From NCBI GenBank assembly GCA_039583345.1, contig JAZDSJ010000003.1:62001-126000 (forward strand): 64,000 nucleotides of DNA, in the 5' to 3' direction. The notes beneath the pieces were generated by a model. The model saw only the letters and a list, made by a program, of their open reading frames with translations. It was not told the origin of the DNA and did no database searches. Within the stretch, counting starts at the first letter, position 1, and each line of letters starts with the position of its first letter. This stretch comes from Tectiglobus diatomicola (lineage in GTDB: Bacteria > Pseudomonadota > Alphaproteobacteria > Rhizobiales > Hyphomicrobiaceae). Of the stretch, positions 28,854 through 39,037 are shown piece by piece. Made by a program: the position numbers and the translations under genes.

Positions 28854-30791
28854 ATGGCAGTTGGTAACAATTATAAAAATCGCTCAACGGACAATTTAAA
28901 GCGCGCTATCCAACTAACGGCACGCGCCGTTACAGGCGATGAAGAGGTACAGGTTACCTATGAAGCTTCTCGTGCTGAGGCTAATGGAAAAGTTATTTGC
29001 TTGCCCGAGCTTCCAAGTAGACCTACAGAGCGTGAAATTTCTATAATAAGAGGTTGGGCCGATAGTTTATCAATGCTATTAGCTTGCCATGATGAAAAAT
29101 TACATAGAAAGCACCTGCCTACAGTAGGAGTAGCTAGGGATGTATTTGATGCTCTAGAATTCGCACGTGTTGAAGCCCTAGGCTGTAATCGCATGTTAGG
29201 TATGGCAATTAACTTAACAGCAAAAACTGAGAATAAATACACAAAAGATAAATTGAAGAAATTACACAACTCTGAGCATTCGCTTTTAGAAGATGCATTA
29301 GTGCTTATCGTTCGAGAGCGTTTGACGGGGTTAGTTCCACCTGATTGTACTAAAAGTATACTCAATGTATGGCGTGAATGGGTAGAGCGAAAAGCTGGTT
29401 CTTGCCTTAAAAGGCTTGATTTCGCTATTGAAGATCAGGAGCAATTTTCACGCGGGGTTCTAGATCTCTTAAATAAACTCGAATTATTAGAGGAGAAATC
29501 TGAAACAAACGAGAATGTAGATACTGACTATAGGGGCAATACTGACTATAGAGACAATCACTCAGACGATAAAAATCAGCCTAATCAGAATTTGGGTGAG
29601 AACTCCGAAGAAAAAAGTAAGGGTGAACAAGCTTGTGAAGAACTAACTACGCCTAGTAAAGAAGATGAAACAGAGAACGTAATTGAGTCTATACAAACTT
29701 CTGAAGCTGAGATCATGGATGATGACCAGGAATTTGGAGGTAACGACGATAGCCAAATCTCTAATGTCTCCGTACTTAATTCTCCTGAAGCTTTTGGATA
29801 CAAAGTATACACCCGCGCTTACGATGAAGAGATACTAGCCGAGGATCTCTCGACCCCAGAAGAGCTCGAGCGGCTTCGCACATTTCTAGATAAAGAGTTA
29901 CACTCTCTTTCTGGTGCTACTTCTAGACTTGCTAACAAATTACAACGTAAACTTATGGCTCACCAAAATCGTTCATGGGAGTTTGATCTTGAGGAAGGCG
30001 TGTTGGATGCAGCTCGATTAACGCGCATTATAGTAGACCCTATGCAGCCTTTATCATATAAACGTGAAAGTGATATTAATTTTCGTGATACGATCGTAAC
30101 TTTACTACTCGATAATTCTGGTAGCATGCGCGGACGTCCAATAATTATTGCGGCAACATGCGCCGACATACTAGCACGAACACTTGAACGCTGTAGTGTT
30201 AAAGTTGAGATATTGGGATTTACAACAAAAGCCTGGAAAGGAGGCAGATCTCGTGAGAAGTGGTTAACTAATTCCAAACCACAAAAACCAGGACGTCTAA
30301 ATGATCTTCGGCACATTATTTATAAATCTGCAGACACGCCTTTGCGTCGAACTAAACGTAATCTTGCTTTAATGATGCGAGAGGGTTTGCTTAAGGAAAA
30401 TGTTGACGGTGAAGCTCTAGCTTGGGCTCACTCTCGTCTCCTCCAACGTCCCGAGCAGCGTCGCATCCTAATGATGATTTCTGACGGCGCACCAGTAGAT
30501 GATTCTACTTTATCAGTCAATTCAGCTTCTCATCTCGAGTTACATCTGCGTCATGTAATCGAAGAAATTGAAAGCCGTTCATCAGTTGAACTCATTGCTA
30601 TTGGTATAGGCCATGATGTAAATTCTTACTATCGCCGTGCGGTTACAATCACAGATCCTTCGGAGCTTGCTGGAGCTATGACAGAGCAGCTCGTGGAATT
30701 ATTCGACGATAAGGAAAAAACCTTAAAGTCACAGCCAAAAGTCAAACACCATGAAAAAACACGACGTGTAAGAGGTGGAATGCGTACATGA
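28854..30791 (+). CDS. cobT: Cobaltochelatase subunit CobT
   Basis: A 645-residue partner of CobS. The N-terminal CobT domain spans about 1-210, an acidic low-complexity linker about 210-310, and a C-terminal von Willebrand A domain carries the metal-site motif DNSGS at 420-424. The linker contains a short tandem duplication encoding TDYRGN/TDYRDN. Length and architecture are normal. With cobS, cobU and the cobC-like gene, this indicates retained interest in cobalamin synthesis. Confidence 0.96.
   Translation: MAVGNNYKNRSTDNLKRAIQLTARAVTGDEEVQVTYEASRAEANGKVICLPELPSRPTEREISIIRGWADSLSMLLACHDEKLHRKHLPTVGVARDVFDALEFARVEALGCNRMLGMAINLTAKTENKYTKDKLKKLHNSEHSLLEDALVLIVRERLTGLVPPDCTKSILNVWREWVERKAGSCLKRLDFAIEDQEQFSRGVLDLLNKLELLEEKSETNENVDTDYRGNTDYRDNHSDDKNQPNQNLGENSEEKSKGEQACEELTTPSKEDETENVIESIQTSEAEIMDDDQEFGGNDDSQISNVSVLNSPEAFGYKVYTRAYDEEILAEDLSTPEELERLRTFLDKELHSLSGATSRLANKLQRKLMAHQNRSWEFDLEEGVLDAARLTRIIVDPMQPLSYKRESDINFRDTIVTLLLDNSGSMRGRPIIIAATCADILARTLERCSVKVEILGFTTKAWKGGRSREKWLTNSKPQKPGRLNDLRHIIYKSADTPLRRTKRNLALMMREGLLKENVDGEALAWAHSRLLQRPEQRRILMMISDGAPVDDSTLSVNSASHLELHLRHVIEEIESRSSVELIAIGIGHDVNSYYRRAVTITDPSELAGAMTEQLVELFDDKEKTLKSQPKVKHHEKTRRVRGGMRT
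29523..29558 (+). repeat. Two 18-bp direct repeats within cobT
   Basis: ACTGACTATAG followed by a G/A-variable heptamer occurs twice in tandem, in frame, adding six residues in the acidic linker of CobT. The copies differ at two positions. Confidence 0.8.
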
Positions 30792-31300
30792 GATTTTCGG
30801 TCTAATTAGGCTATTTACAAGCTGATTTAATGCTAAGTGAACTGCTCTCGTATGCAATTAATTTTCATTATTAGATCACTTATTTTCCCACAACATAAAT
30901 ATGCCTAATACATATTTGCTAAACTAACTTAGATCTATAGAGTTTTGTCAAACCTAATTCAGCGTAAAGTGTTATTATTAGTGAAGTTAAGAATATGTGT
31001 CTGTAACTTTAAAAAAACTATTAATATTTTTGAATTTATAAACTTTTTGGGATTATTTTTTTGCAAAAAAGTTACATTTAACGTGAGGCGAGAAATTTAA
31101 ATTGATTTAAACTTTCAGATTTATTCGTCAATAGTAAAGTGTGCAAAGAATAAACACTTAGTATCTGTCAAGCGAAAAAAAGTTAACGCCATGATGACGT
31201 ATGTATGTTATTTACTTTTTAAGTACTCAAAATACGTTTATGAAACATTAGCATACAATCGATATTGTTACATATTAAATAAAACAAGGGAAGGATGATT
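30792..31300. other. Intergenic stretch upstream of an enolase-like remnant
   Basis: About 510 bp, A+T rich, with nothing recognised until the ribosome-binding site before 31301. Confidence 0.5.
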
Positions 31301-31405
31301 ATGAATGATTTGTGTAATATAAAGGTTATGGATATTTTAAAAATGATGAGTAGAGGAAATCCAACAGTGTCATTGTATACAGCATCTACTACGCAGCTAC
31401 ATTAG
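31301..31405 (+). pseudogene. Probable remnant of the 5' end of enolase (eno)
   Basis: A strong ribosome site (AAGGGAAGGATGATT) precedes an ATG with 34 codons. The peptide reads NIKVMDILKMMSRGNPTV, which contains the exact SRGNPTV of the enolase N-terminal motif (IxxREILDSRGNPTV). The frame then ends and no further enolase sequence follows. I read this as a deletion relic; a real short peptide cannot be excluded. The match is only seven identical residues plus flanking similarity. Confidence 0.45.
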
Positions 31406-31480
31406 ATTAGTTGTATAATGTTAAAAGGCCACGAACACATGCATTATGTTTTAAATAATAACAATAAGAAAATATAGTGA

Positions 31481-31786
31481 CTACGCTGATTCGCACATGT
31501 ATGATGATTTGAGAACTTTTGTAATGTCACGCCTTAGTTTCTGACAGTTAGGAGATAAATCCGGGGATTTAGCCTTCACTAAGAAAATGTCTAAACCACC
31601 AAGGTGTTCAACAGTACGAAGCGCATGTGCAGATATTCTGAGTCTGACTTTGCGATTTAACACTTCGCTCATAAGTGTAACTTTTAATAGGTTAGGCCTG
31701 AAAACGCGTTTTGTCTTGTTTTCCGCGTGACTTCTTAAGTTTCCAGACATGGGCAACTTGCCTGTTAATTCACATTTTCTGGTCAT
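31481..31786 (-). CDS. rpmB: 50S ribosomal protein L28
   Basis: Ribosomal protein of 101 residues, starting MTRKCELTGK with NKTKRVFRPNL, typical of alphaproteobacterial L28. ATG 31786 is preceded by AGAAGAG on the minus strand. The open frame reaches back to 31900, but those 38 residues have no L28 counterpart. Its place beside the DUF3108 and helicase genes is conserved in relatives. Confidence 0.96.
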   Translation of the reverse strand: MTRKCELTGKLPMSGNLRSHAENKTKRVFRPNLLKVTLMSEVLNRKVRLRISAHALRTVEHLGGLDIFLVKAKSPDLSPNCQKLRRDITKVLKSSYMCESA

Positions 31787-32178
31787 CTTTTCTCTTCTTC
31801 TAAACAAAAAAATATCTACTAATGTAATGCTCAAGAAATATATGGGTAGGTAATAAGTGTTTTGAGATAATAAAGTTATAAAGTTTTTGTTAGCAGACAT
31901 TTCTTAAAATACATTTATTGTGTAAATTATGTCAAGTTTAATATTTTATTGTAATAATGCGATGTATAACGTTACTAATGCTGCTTTTAGTTAGCATATT
32001 TGCCAAGTGGACTTTAAAATGCCTAGATAAAGAAAAAACAGTATCTTAATAACTCGTCAAAATAGCAACTTTAATTAAGTAAGTTTTGTATTAGTATTTG
32101 TTAGACAGTGCAAATTCTGTAGCTCGACTTAATTATAATTATGGTTGTAAGATGCAATTTTAAGGATTAACAAGCAAC
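31787..32178. other. Divergent promoter region of rpmB and the DUF3108 gene
   Basis: About 390 bp, A+T rich, no gene seen; must contain both promoters. Confidence 0.5.
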
Positions 32179-33012
32179 ATGATCCGTAGTGTCTGCAGTG
32201 TATCAATTATAGCTTGCTTTATCATTCTTTTATCTGCAAAAGCAAAGCTTAGAGCTAGCAATTGGCCTACTGAAATTGTTGCCCGCTATGATATTTCCTT
32301 TGCGGGATTTCAAGTAGGATCATTTGACTTTCGTTCTAGTGCTAACTCTGATCGATATTCACTTGTTGGTGAAGCTAATGTTTCGGCTGTATTTGGGGCA
32401 TTTAAATGGACTGGCTCTACATACAGTTACGGACGTGCGGAGCAAGAAAGACCAGATCCTGTGAGTTACATTTTCGATTATCGAAGCAATATTAATAATG
32501 GATCAGTGCGCCTAGACTTTATGAAAGGACACATAATAAGGAGCGATGTAAGCCCGTATCAACCTCACACTGATCAACACATTCCGTTACACCGCAAACA
32601 TATGCGCGATGTTTATGATCCCATTTCAGCAGTTATGGCGCTAACTCGATCTGTAACAGGTCACCCTTGTCAGCAGCGTATTCCAATATTTGACGGCAAA
32701 CAAAGGTTTGATCTTGTATTCATTCCAGGTGGTCGTAAAAAAATAAGTGAAGAACGGCCTAGTGGGCAACCAAATTTAGCACATGTGTGTAAGATACAGT
32801 ATGTACCGATAGCAGGTTATGAGCCGAATTCGCACATTTATTACATGATGAACAATCAGGATATGCGCATTACGTTACGTGAAGTACCTTCGGCTAATCT
32901 TCTTGCTCCTTATGAAGTACGTATCCCTACAATTGCAGGTGAAGTTGTATTATCAGCGCGAATAATAAATATCATCACGGCGCAACGTCAGCGTATCGCA
33001 TTAATTCACTGA
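32179..33012 (+). CDS. DUF3108 domain-containing exported protein
   Basis: A 277-residue protein. A hydrophobic N-terminal signal segment (about 7-24) is followed by a beta-rich domain matching DUF3108 (ARYDISFAGFQVGSFDF, GAFKWTGSTYSYG, YDPISAVMAL). It is probably periplasmic. Function unknown. The neighbour order rpmB / DUF3108 / SUV3-like helicase is conserved in alphaproteobacteria. Confidence 0.85.
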   Translation: MIRSVCSVSIIACFIILLSAKAKLRASNWPTEIVARYDISFAGFQVGSFDFRSSANSDRYSLVGEANVSAVFGAFKWTGSTYSYGRAEQERPDPVSYIFDYRSNINNGSVRLDFMKGHIIRSDVSPYQPHTDQHIPLHRKHMRDVYDPISAVMALTRSVTGHPCQQRIPIFDGKQRFDLVFIPGGRKKISEERPSGQPNLAHVCKIQYVPIAGYEPNSHIYYMMNNQDMRITLREVPSANLLAPYEVRIPTIAGEVVLSARIINIITAQRQRIALIH

Positions 33013-33330
33013 TAGGGCATTATAATACCTTTTTTACACGTACAGACTTGATTTATACTTTGATAAAAGTGCGTGGTAAGAAAAATTGTAAATAGAGTTT
33101 CTGGAATAGTATGGTAATACTTGACAAGTTTAAACATTATAAAAAAATAATTTCCTTAAATGTTTTGGCTTGTTCTCTGTTGTATAGAGGGCAGCATTAA
33201 ATAAATGATACTTATACTTGATCTTAACGCAGGAGTTTGCAAAGTAGTCTTCAGTAAGACGCACATCAATTACGAGTAGTGTTTGTTAGCAATCGCATGC
33301 ATCTATGCCACGACAGAAAGAGTAGGGTCG
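33013..33330. other. Intergenic stretch before the helicase
   Basis: About 320 bp without recognisable features except a GTAGGG ribosome site just before ATG 33331. Confidence 0.5.
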
Positions 33331-36300
33331 ATGGGTGACGTACGTCCAAGCCATATCCGCAAAGTTACTGCCGTTGTGGGGCCAACGAACACCGGCAAAA
33401 CTCATCTTGCCATTGAACGAATGCTTGACCATGAAACTGGTATTATGGGCTTGCCCCTACGTTTACTTGCTAGAGAAGTATATGACAAGTTAATAAAGAA
33501 AGCAGGTATCGATAATGTTGCTCTTATTACCGGTGAAGAAAAAATAAAGCCTAGAACTCCACGTTATTGGGTATGTACTGTCGAGGCTATGCCACTTGAT
33601 GTATCTGCTCAGTTCGTAGCCATTGATGAGATTCAACTAGCTTCAGATCCAGAGCGTGGTCATGTTTTTACTGATCGCCTTCTAAATTTTCGCGGAAGCG
33701 CCCAAACACTAATATTAGGTTCGGGAACAATGCGTGGTGTTATTGACCAATTAATTACTGGTGCGCATTTTATTTCTCGTCCCAGATTATCAAAACTGAC
33801 CTATGCGGGACAAAAAAAAATCACACGTCTCCCTGAGCGCTCAGCTATCATTGCATTTTCTGCAAATCAAGTTTATGCGGTTGCAGAATTAATTCGTAGA
33901 CAACGAGGCGGTGCAGCTGTCGTTCTTGGTGCTTTATCTCCTAGAACTCGTAATGCTCAGGTAGAATTATTTCAATCTGGAGACGTAGATTTTCTTGTAG
34001 CGACTGATGCAATTGGAATGGGTCTAAATCTGGACGTTAATCATGTTGCTTTTTCTGCGATTTGTAAGTTTGATGGCCAAAATCACCGTAATTTAAATGC
34101 TTGTGAGATTGCGCAAATTGCAGGGCGTGCAGGGCGCCATCTTAGTGATGGTACATTTGGTGTGACTGGCGACATGGAGCCGTTCGAGTCAAATCTAATT
34201 GAGCAAATAGAGACACACCAATTTGACCCAATAAGAACACTACAATGGCGAAACACTGCTTTAGACTTTTCATCGGTCGAAGGTCTTTTGTATAGCTTGC
34301 GGTTATGTCCTGACAAGAAGTATCTGACACGGGCTAGAATGGCGGATGATGTAAAAGCACTAGAAAACCTAAGTCATAATCATAAACTTTTAGACAGATC
34401 CACTAGTAACGATATCATTGAAAAGCTTTGGGATGTGTGTCAAATTCCCGATTATCGCAAGATATCATCTCAGAATCACGCTGACTTAATTGGTACGTTG
34501 TTTAACTATATTATTGAGGGGAGTGGGCAAATATGTCATGATTGGCTGGAAAAACAAATAGAATATTCAGATCGCATGGATGGGGATATTGATACACTAT
34601 CTAACCGTCTTGCTCATATTCGTACTTGGAAATTTGTTGCAAATAGGTCTGACTGGTTGAGTGATCCCGAGTATTGGCAAGAGCGCACGCGTCAGATTGA
34701 GGACAATCTTTCTGATGCTTTGCATAGTCGTTTAATGCAAAGGTTTGTCGATGAGCGTACAAGTGCTTTGATGAAAGGTCTTAAAGACAAAGATAGACTA
34801 TCAGTATACATAAGTGATGATGGTCAGATAAAAATCGAAGATCACTTTGTCGGCCGGCTTGTAGGCTTTTGTTTTAAACCCGATTCCTGTGCCGATGGTA
34901 TCCACGGCAAAGCCACACGCCACGCAGCCACCCGGGTACTGTCGCGTGAAATGTCCATTCGCGCAAGACGAGTCATTGCATCTACATCAGATGCGTTTGA
35001 GTTGACATTACAAGGCAAAGTATTATACCAAAACAACGCTATAGCTAAATTATTAGCGAGCGATGATTTGTTTAAGCCGCAGGTGAAACTAATTGCAGAT
35101 GAGTACCTCCAGGGTTTAGATCGGGACAGAGTATTAGAGCGAGTAAATAGTTGGGTTAGAGATGTTATTGCTGAACGCTTAAAGCCATTGATAGATATTT
35201 CTAAATCGAAAGATGTCACAGGCCTTGCGAAAGGAATAGCTTTTCGTCTAACTGAAAACTTCGGCGTATTGCGGCGTGAAACTGCTACCGACGAGATTAA
35301 AGCACTAGATCAATCCGCGCGGGCACAGCTCCGTCGATTTGGTCTGAGATTTGGTGCCTTTAATTTGTTTTTTCCACTTCTTCTAAAACCTGCTGCAGCA
35401 GAGATTCTTTTGATTCTTTGGTTTATAAAATTCGGGAAAGATTATGGTCTGGATACTGAAAATCTTCCAGAGCCTCCGCGTGCCGGCTTAACTTCGGTCC
35501 CAGTTAATGCTACAACACCAGATATTTTCTACAAAGTCTGCGGATTTCACAGCTGCGGACCTAGAGCAGTGCGAGTTGATATTCTTGAGCGTTTAGCTGA
35601 TCAGATTCGCCCGCTTTTAAGCTGGAAGCCATCAGAAGTACGACCAATTCCACCCAAAGGTGCAACGGGTGCTGGTGCTTTTATTATTACGTCCGATATG
35701 ATGTCCATCCTAGGATGTTCTATTGATGAACTTAAGGAAGTACTTCTGGCTTTAGGCTTCCGCCAAGAGAGAAAATTAGTTCGAAAGTGTACTGATCCAA
35801 ATCTTTGGAAGTACATGATTAATGCGCAGGCTAACGAAAAGCAGAAAAAAAGAGCACACACTGAAACTATTAATAGCAAACATGATGACAATATTATCCT
35901 CACGAACTATCTGGAAATAAAATCGGGATCATTAAAAGAGTCAAAGAAGTTTAACTTCAATATTCCAAATGATAAAGCACAACCCAAAGATACAGATAAT
36001 TACAATAGTATTACAATCAACAAATTAGCCTCCGTCGAAAGCCTCCCCAATAAAGAGGCCGTGAACGTGAAACAGAATGCTTCCAATATTGATATTACAG
36101 GTGACGTCACAGATGTTGAAACACCAGAAAACTGTCGAACCAACTTTGATGCTTCAATTGATAATGAAGAGATTTTCATAGAAACTTGGCGTCCTAGGCG
36201 ACGCAATGACACCAACAAAGGGCATTCACAACAGAAAAAAAAGATTCTGAATAACATAAATCGAATTAATGAATCCAATACTAAACAAAGTTCTGGATAT

Positions 36301-36570
36301 CTTAAGAACGATGTTATAGTAAACTTAGAAAGAATAAACCTTAATGAAAATAATAATAGAGACAAACCTAACCTTAAACTAGACAGAAGTGAGAAGCATA
36401 GATATAAAACAAATCATAATGGAAGAAAAAAAGAGAACAAAAATAACATTAAACCTAGCAGACATCCATCATCACATAACAAAGAGAGTCGTTTAATAGA
36501 CCCTGATTCTCCCTTTGCTGCTTTAAATGTGTTACGCAACACGCTTAACAATCAGGGTGATAGATCCTAA
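33331..36570 (+). CDS. SUV3-like RNA/DNA helicase (MgpS-type)
   Basis: A 1079-residue superfamily 2 helicase related to mitochondrial SUV3. Walker A GPTNTGKT is at 17-24 and the DEIQ box at 99-102. Motif VI is in QIAGRAGRH. A long conserved body runs to about residue 830. The last 230 residues are Asn/Lys rich and disordered, ending with the conserved DSPFAALNVL tail. ATG 33331 fits the family; the upstream frame begins at a TTG. RNA processing is a plausible role, but the bacterial members are little studied. Confidence 0.88.
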   Translation: MGDVRPSHIRKVTAVVGPTNTGKTHLAIERMLDHETGIMGLPLRLLAREVYDKLIKKAGIDNVALITGEEKIKPRTPRYWVCTVEAMPLDVSAQFVAIDEIQLASDPERGHVFTDRLLNFRGSAQTLILGSGTMRGVIDQLITGAHFISRPRLSKLTYAGQKKITRLPERSAIIAFSANQVYAVAELIRRQRGGAAVVLGALSPRTRNAQVELFQSGDVDFLVATDAIGMGLNLDVNHVAFSAICKFDGQNHRNLNACEIAQIAGRAGRHLSDGTFGVTGDMEPFESNLIEQIETHQFDPIRTLQWRNTALDFSSVEGLLYSLRLCPDKKYLTRARMADDVKALENLSHNHKLLDRSTSNDIIEKLWDVCQIPDYRKISSQNHADLIGTLFNYIIEGSGQICHDWLEKQIEYSDRMDGDIDTLSNRLAHIRTWKFVANRSDWLSDPEYWQERTRQIEDNLSDALHSRLMQRFVDERTSALMKGLKDKDRLSVYISDDGQIKIEDHFVGRLVGFCFKPDSCADGIHGKATRHAATRVLSREMSIRARRVIASTSDAFELTLQGKVLYQNNAIAKLLASDDLFKPQVKLIADEYLQGLDRDRVLERVNSWVRDVIAERLKPLIDISKSKDVTGLAKGIAFRLTENFGVLRRETATDEIKALDQSARAQLRRFGLRFGAFNLFFPLLLKPAAAEILLILWFIKFGKDYGLDTENLPEPPRAGLTSVPVNATTPDIFYKVCGFHSCGPRAVRVDILERLADQIRPLLSWKPSEVRPIPPKGATGAGAFIITSDMMSILGCSIDELKEVLLALGFRQERKLVRKCTDPNLWKYMINAQANEKQKKRAHTETINSKHDDNIILTNYLEIKSGSLKESKKFNFNIPNDKAQPKDTDNYNSITINKLASVESLPNKEAVNVKQNASNIDITGDVTDVETPENCRTNFDASIDNEEIFIETWRPRRRNDTNKGHSQQKKKILNNINRINESNTKQSSGYLKNDVIVNLERINLNENNNRDKPNLKLDRSEKHRYKTNHNGRKKENKNNIKPSRHPSSHNKESRLIDPDSPFAALNVLRNTLNNQGDRS

Positions 36571-37028
36571 ACTAAAATATAAGGTCATACATGACGCACA
36601 TCGCTTAGTTTAGATTATTTAGGAGTAATCGCACTTTATCTAAAGACAGAGATTGACTTATGTTAGAGTCTGAGGTGTAACTTTGAATTTGCTGTTTCCG
36701 AGCCTTGAGAAACTCATTTTATTATTTCGATATTCACCGTTTTAAGAAAATAGCGTACAAGTTTTTGTAGCAGTTGAATTAAGTTCTTTTTGAATATATA
36801 GAATTAAGTAAGTGTTTTAATCACGTAACAAGCAAGTAATTTTAGTTACGCTCTAGCGACAACAACATGCTTTTACACGACAAGTATTTGTCTAGTACTG
36901 AAAGGACAACAGAATCACATGTTATCGTAATCCTTGACTAAATACTAACAGACATAATAGTTACATTGTGCTACTTACTTTTTTTACTTAGCAAAGTAGT
37001 TACTCACATTTACACGTATGGAAGATGT
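36571..37028. other. Gap where an S4-domain gene is usual, none seen
   Basis: In relatives a small S4 RNA-binding (Hsp15-like) gene sits between this helicase and fdxA. I read all three forward frames and found no S4 motif. Confidence 0.5.
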
Positions 37029-37367
37029 ATGACCTTTCTGGTGAATGAAAATTGCATTAAGTGCAAATTTACTGATTGCGTAGAGGTTTGTCCTGTAGAC
37101 TGCTTTTACGAGGGTGAAAACATGCTTGTAATTAACCCAGATGAATGCATTGACTGCGGAGTTTGCGAACCGGAGTGCCCTGTTGATGCAATACAAGCCG
37201 ATACAGATGATGGTACAGAAGGATGGTTAGAGCTTAATAGAAAGTTTTCAGAGGAGTGGCCAAATATTACAGTCAAGAAAGAGGCTCTTGCTGAAGCTGA
37301 CCGTTTCAGACATGAAAAAGATAAGTATGAAAAATATTTTTCCTCAGATCCAGGTACAAACAGTTAA
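37029..37367 (+). CDS. fdxA: 7Fe ferredoxin FdxA
   Basis: A 112-residue ferredoxin. MTFLVNENCIKCKFTDC and PVDCFYEG supply the 3Fe-4S/4Fe-4S ligands, and CIDCGVCEPECP the second cluster. The frame is open to 36966, but ATG 37029 matches the universal start of the family. It is located between the helicase and carD, as in relatives. Electron carrier; partners unknown. Confidence 0.95.
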   Translation: MTFLVNENCIKCKFTDCVEVCPVDCFYEGENMLVINPDECIDCGVCEPECPVDAIQADTDDGTEGWLELNRKFSEEWPNITVKKEALAEADRFRHEKDKYEKYFSSDPGTNS

Positions 37368-37755
37368 GCATACTAAGAGTTAGTAGAAGTTACCTTGCTC
37401 ATTAGTTATAATTCTAACCATAATTCATTTTTACAAACGACACTTACTAATTCCTTCATTGTCTGCGAGCTTTTTGATGGTAATTTGTGCTTTTTTAGAT
37501 ATCTAACACTAGTTTTCTACATTAGCCAAAAATAATCTCTTAATGCCGTAGCTATAAAATCTAAAGTACTCATTACCACTAGTTATTTATATAGCTTTGT
37601 GGAACATTTGCGTTGATTTTCGGAGGCTTAGTAGTCGTAACTTTTAAATAGTTATGGAGTTATTTAATCCAGCTGAAAGTTTATCAAACAACCAGTTGGT
37701 ATTTTCTCATGATTTGAGATTGCATTGCGTAAAATTAGGAAGTGAGACGATTTTC
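37368..37755. other. Intergenic stretch upstream of carD
   Basis: About 390 bp including an in-frame ATG at 37654 that would extend CarD by 34 residues. A GGAGG at 37621-37625 is not followed by a start at usual distance. Otherwise nothing recognised. Confidence 0.45.
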
Positions 37756-38445
37756 ATGGCTCAAAAGAGAAGTGCGTCTGCCCAGAATGCCACAAAAGCC
37801 CCTCCTGAAAGTATAGCCATCAGAGATAAGGCAGAGTCAGTTCTAGCTGGCACATCAAAATGTACAGATAGCATTTCAGAAACGCAATCCCATGGTTTTA
37901 AGCCGAAAGAATACATTGTCTATCCGGCTCATGGTGTTGGTCAAATTTTAGAGATAGAAGTCCAAGAGATTGCAGGTTTATCTCTCGAACTTTTCGTGAT
38001 TACTTTCGAGAAAGATAAAATGACCCTACGAGTGCCAACAGATAAGTATAAAAATGTTGGAATGCGCAAATTGGCAGATCCCAAGGTTATTGAAAAATCT
38101 ATGTCTATCCTTAAGGGTCGAGCACGAGTAAAACGAACTATGTGGAGCCGTCGAGCTCAAGAATATGAAACTAAAATAAATTCGGGTGACTTAATATCTA
38201 TTTCCGAAGTTGTTCGCGATCTCTTTCGCTCAGATAGCCAACCTGAACAATCTTATTCTGAACGCCAACTCTATGAGCAAGCTCTTGATCGAATGTCACG
38301 TGAAATAGCAATTGTTGAGGGACTCGATGATCATGGGGCAACTCAGCGTATAATTGATGTTCTATCCACAAGCTCTAAAAGTCGTCAAGTCTTGGACGAC
38401 AGCCCTAATAGTGACGCAGTCGGATCTGACGTTGAGGCTGCCTAA
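37756..38445 (+). CDS. carD: CarD family transcriptional regulator
   Basis: RNA-polymerase-binding regulator that stabilises promoter open complexes. It has 229 residues from ATG 37756. The N-terminal 45 residues are Ala/Ser/Lys rich and variable. The CarD/TRCF Tudor-like domain begins KPKEYIVYPAHGVGQI, followed by the helical DNA-binding C-terminal domain (MSILKGRARVKRTMWSRRAQEYE). It could start at 37654, but those 34 residues do not resemble the family. A hairpin terminator follows. Confidence 0.92.
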   Translation: MAQKRSASAQNATKAPPESIAIRDKAESVLAGTSKCTDSISETQSHGFKPKEYIVYPAHGVGQILEIEVQEIAGLSLELFVITFEKDKMTLRVPTDKYKNVGMRKLADPKVIEKSMSILKGRARVKRTMWSRRAQEYETKINSGDLISISEVVRDLFRSDSQPEQSYSERQLYEQALDRMSREIAIVEGLDDHGATQRIIDVLSTSSKSRQVLDDSPNSDAVGSDVEAA

Positions 38446-39037
38446 AATTAATTCTAAAGACACGATAATTTTAATTTAACTTGAAGGGCTTAGTTTTATA
38501 GGCTAAGCCCTATTATAGTGTATGCCTTATAAGAGTTGTTATGTTAATATATTAATTTTCTTAAAATGAATACAAAAATGATAGTTAAAAGAACCAACTC
38601 AAAGTGCTTCTATAAGATAAGAGCCTAAAGTTTGACTTTTTTTAATATATAATCGGGCTCCAATGATGTTTTAATTCAACTATAGTTACAATTCCCATGC
38701 TATTATATGTATCATTTGTATCTTAACAATTTTATTAGAAGAAAAGATAGCAGTCGCGTTACCATAGATTGTATGCATATTGAAATAATCAGAAAACTTG
38801 TCCCTTCCTGACCACTCTTATTATAAGATATCGACTACATCTGGTTTAGGCTCATGTCCATATTTACAATAAGCACTAAAACCGAAAAAAATAGCAACAC
38901 TATTAGCTTAAAAATATTTAAATATTGAATTAACTCAAACAGAAATTTTTATTTCCTAATCTTGAGACTCTCTCATAGCTGCTTTGTATATAGAGCGCAA
39001 ACTATCTAAGCTAAAAACAGAATAACCGCTTGTTTCA
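38446..39037. other. Convergent intergenic stretch
   Basis: About 590 bp between convergent carD and the DUF2628 gene. Apart from the hairpin at 38485-38511, nothing recognised. Confidence 0.5.
38485..38511 (+). terminator. Probable terminator of carD
   Basis: Perfect 9-bp inverted repeat AGGGCTTAG / CTAAGCCCT with a 9-nt loop, 40 bp after the carD stop. There is no long T-run afterwards, so it may be weak or may only protect the 3' end. Confidence 0.6.

Noticed and set aside
31787..31900. N-terminal extension of L28 by 38 residues
   Set aside because: L28 starts at MTRKCELTGK in relatives, and that ATG has a ribosome site.
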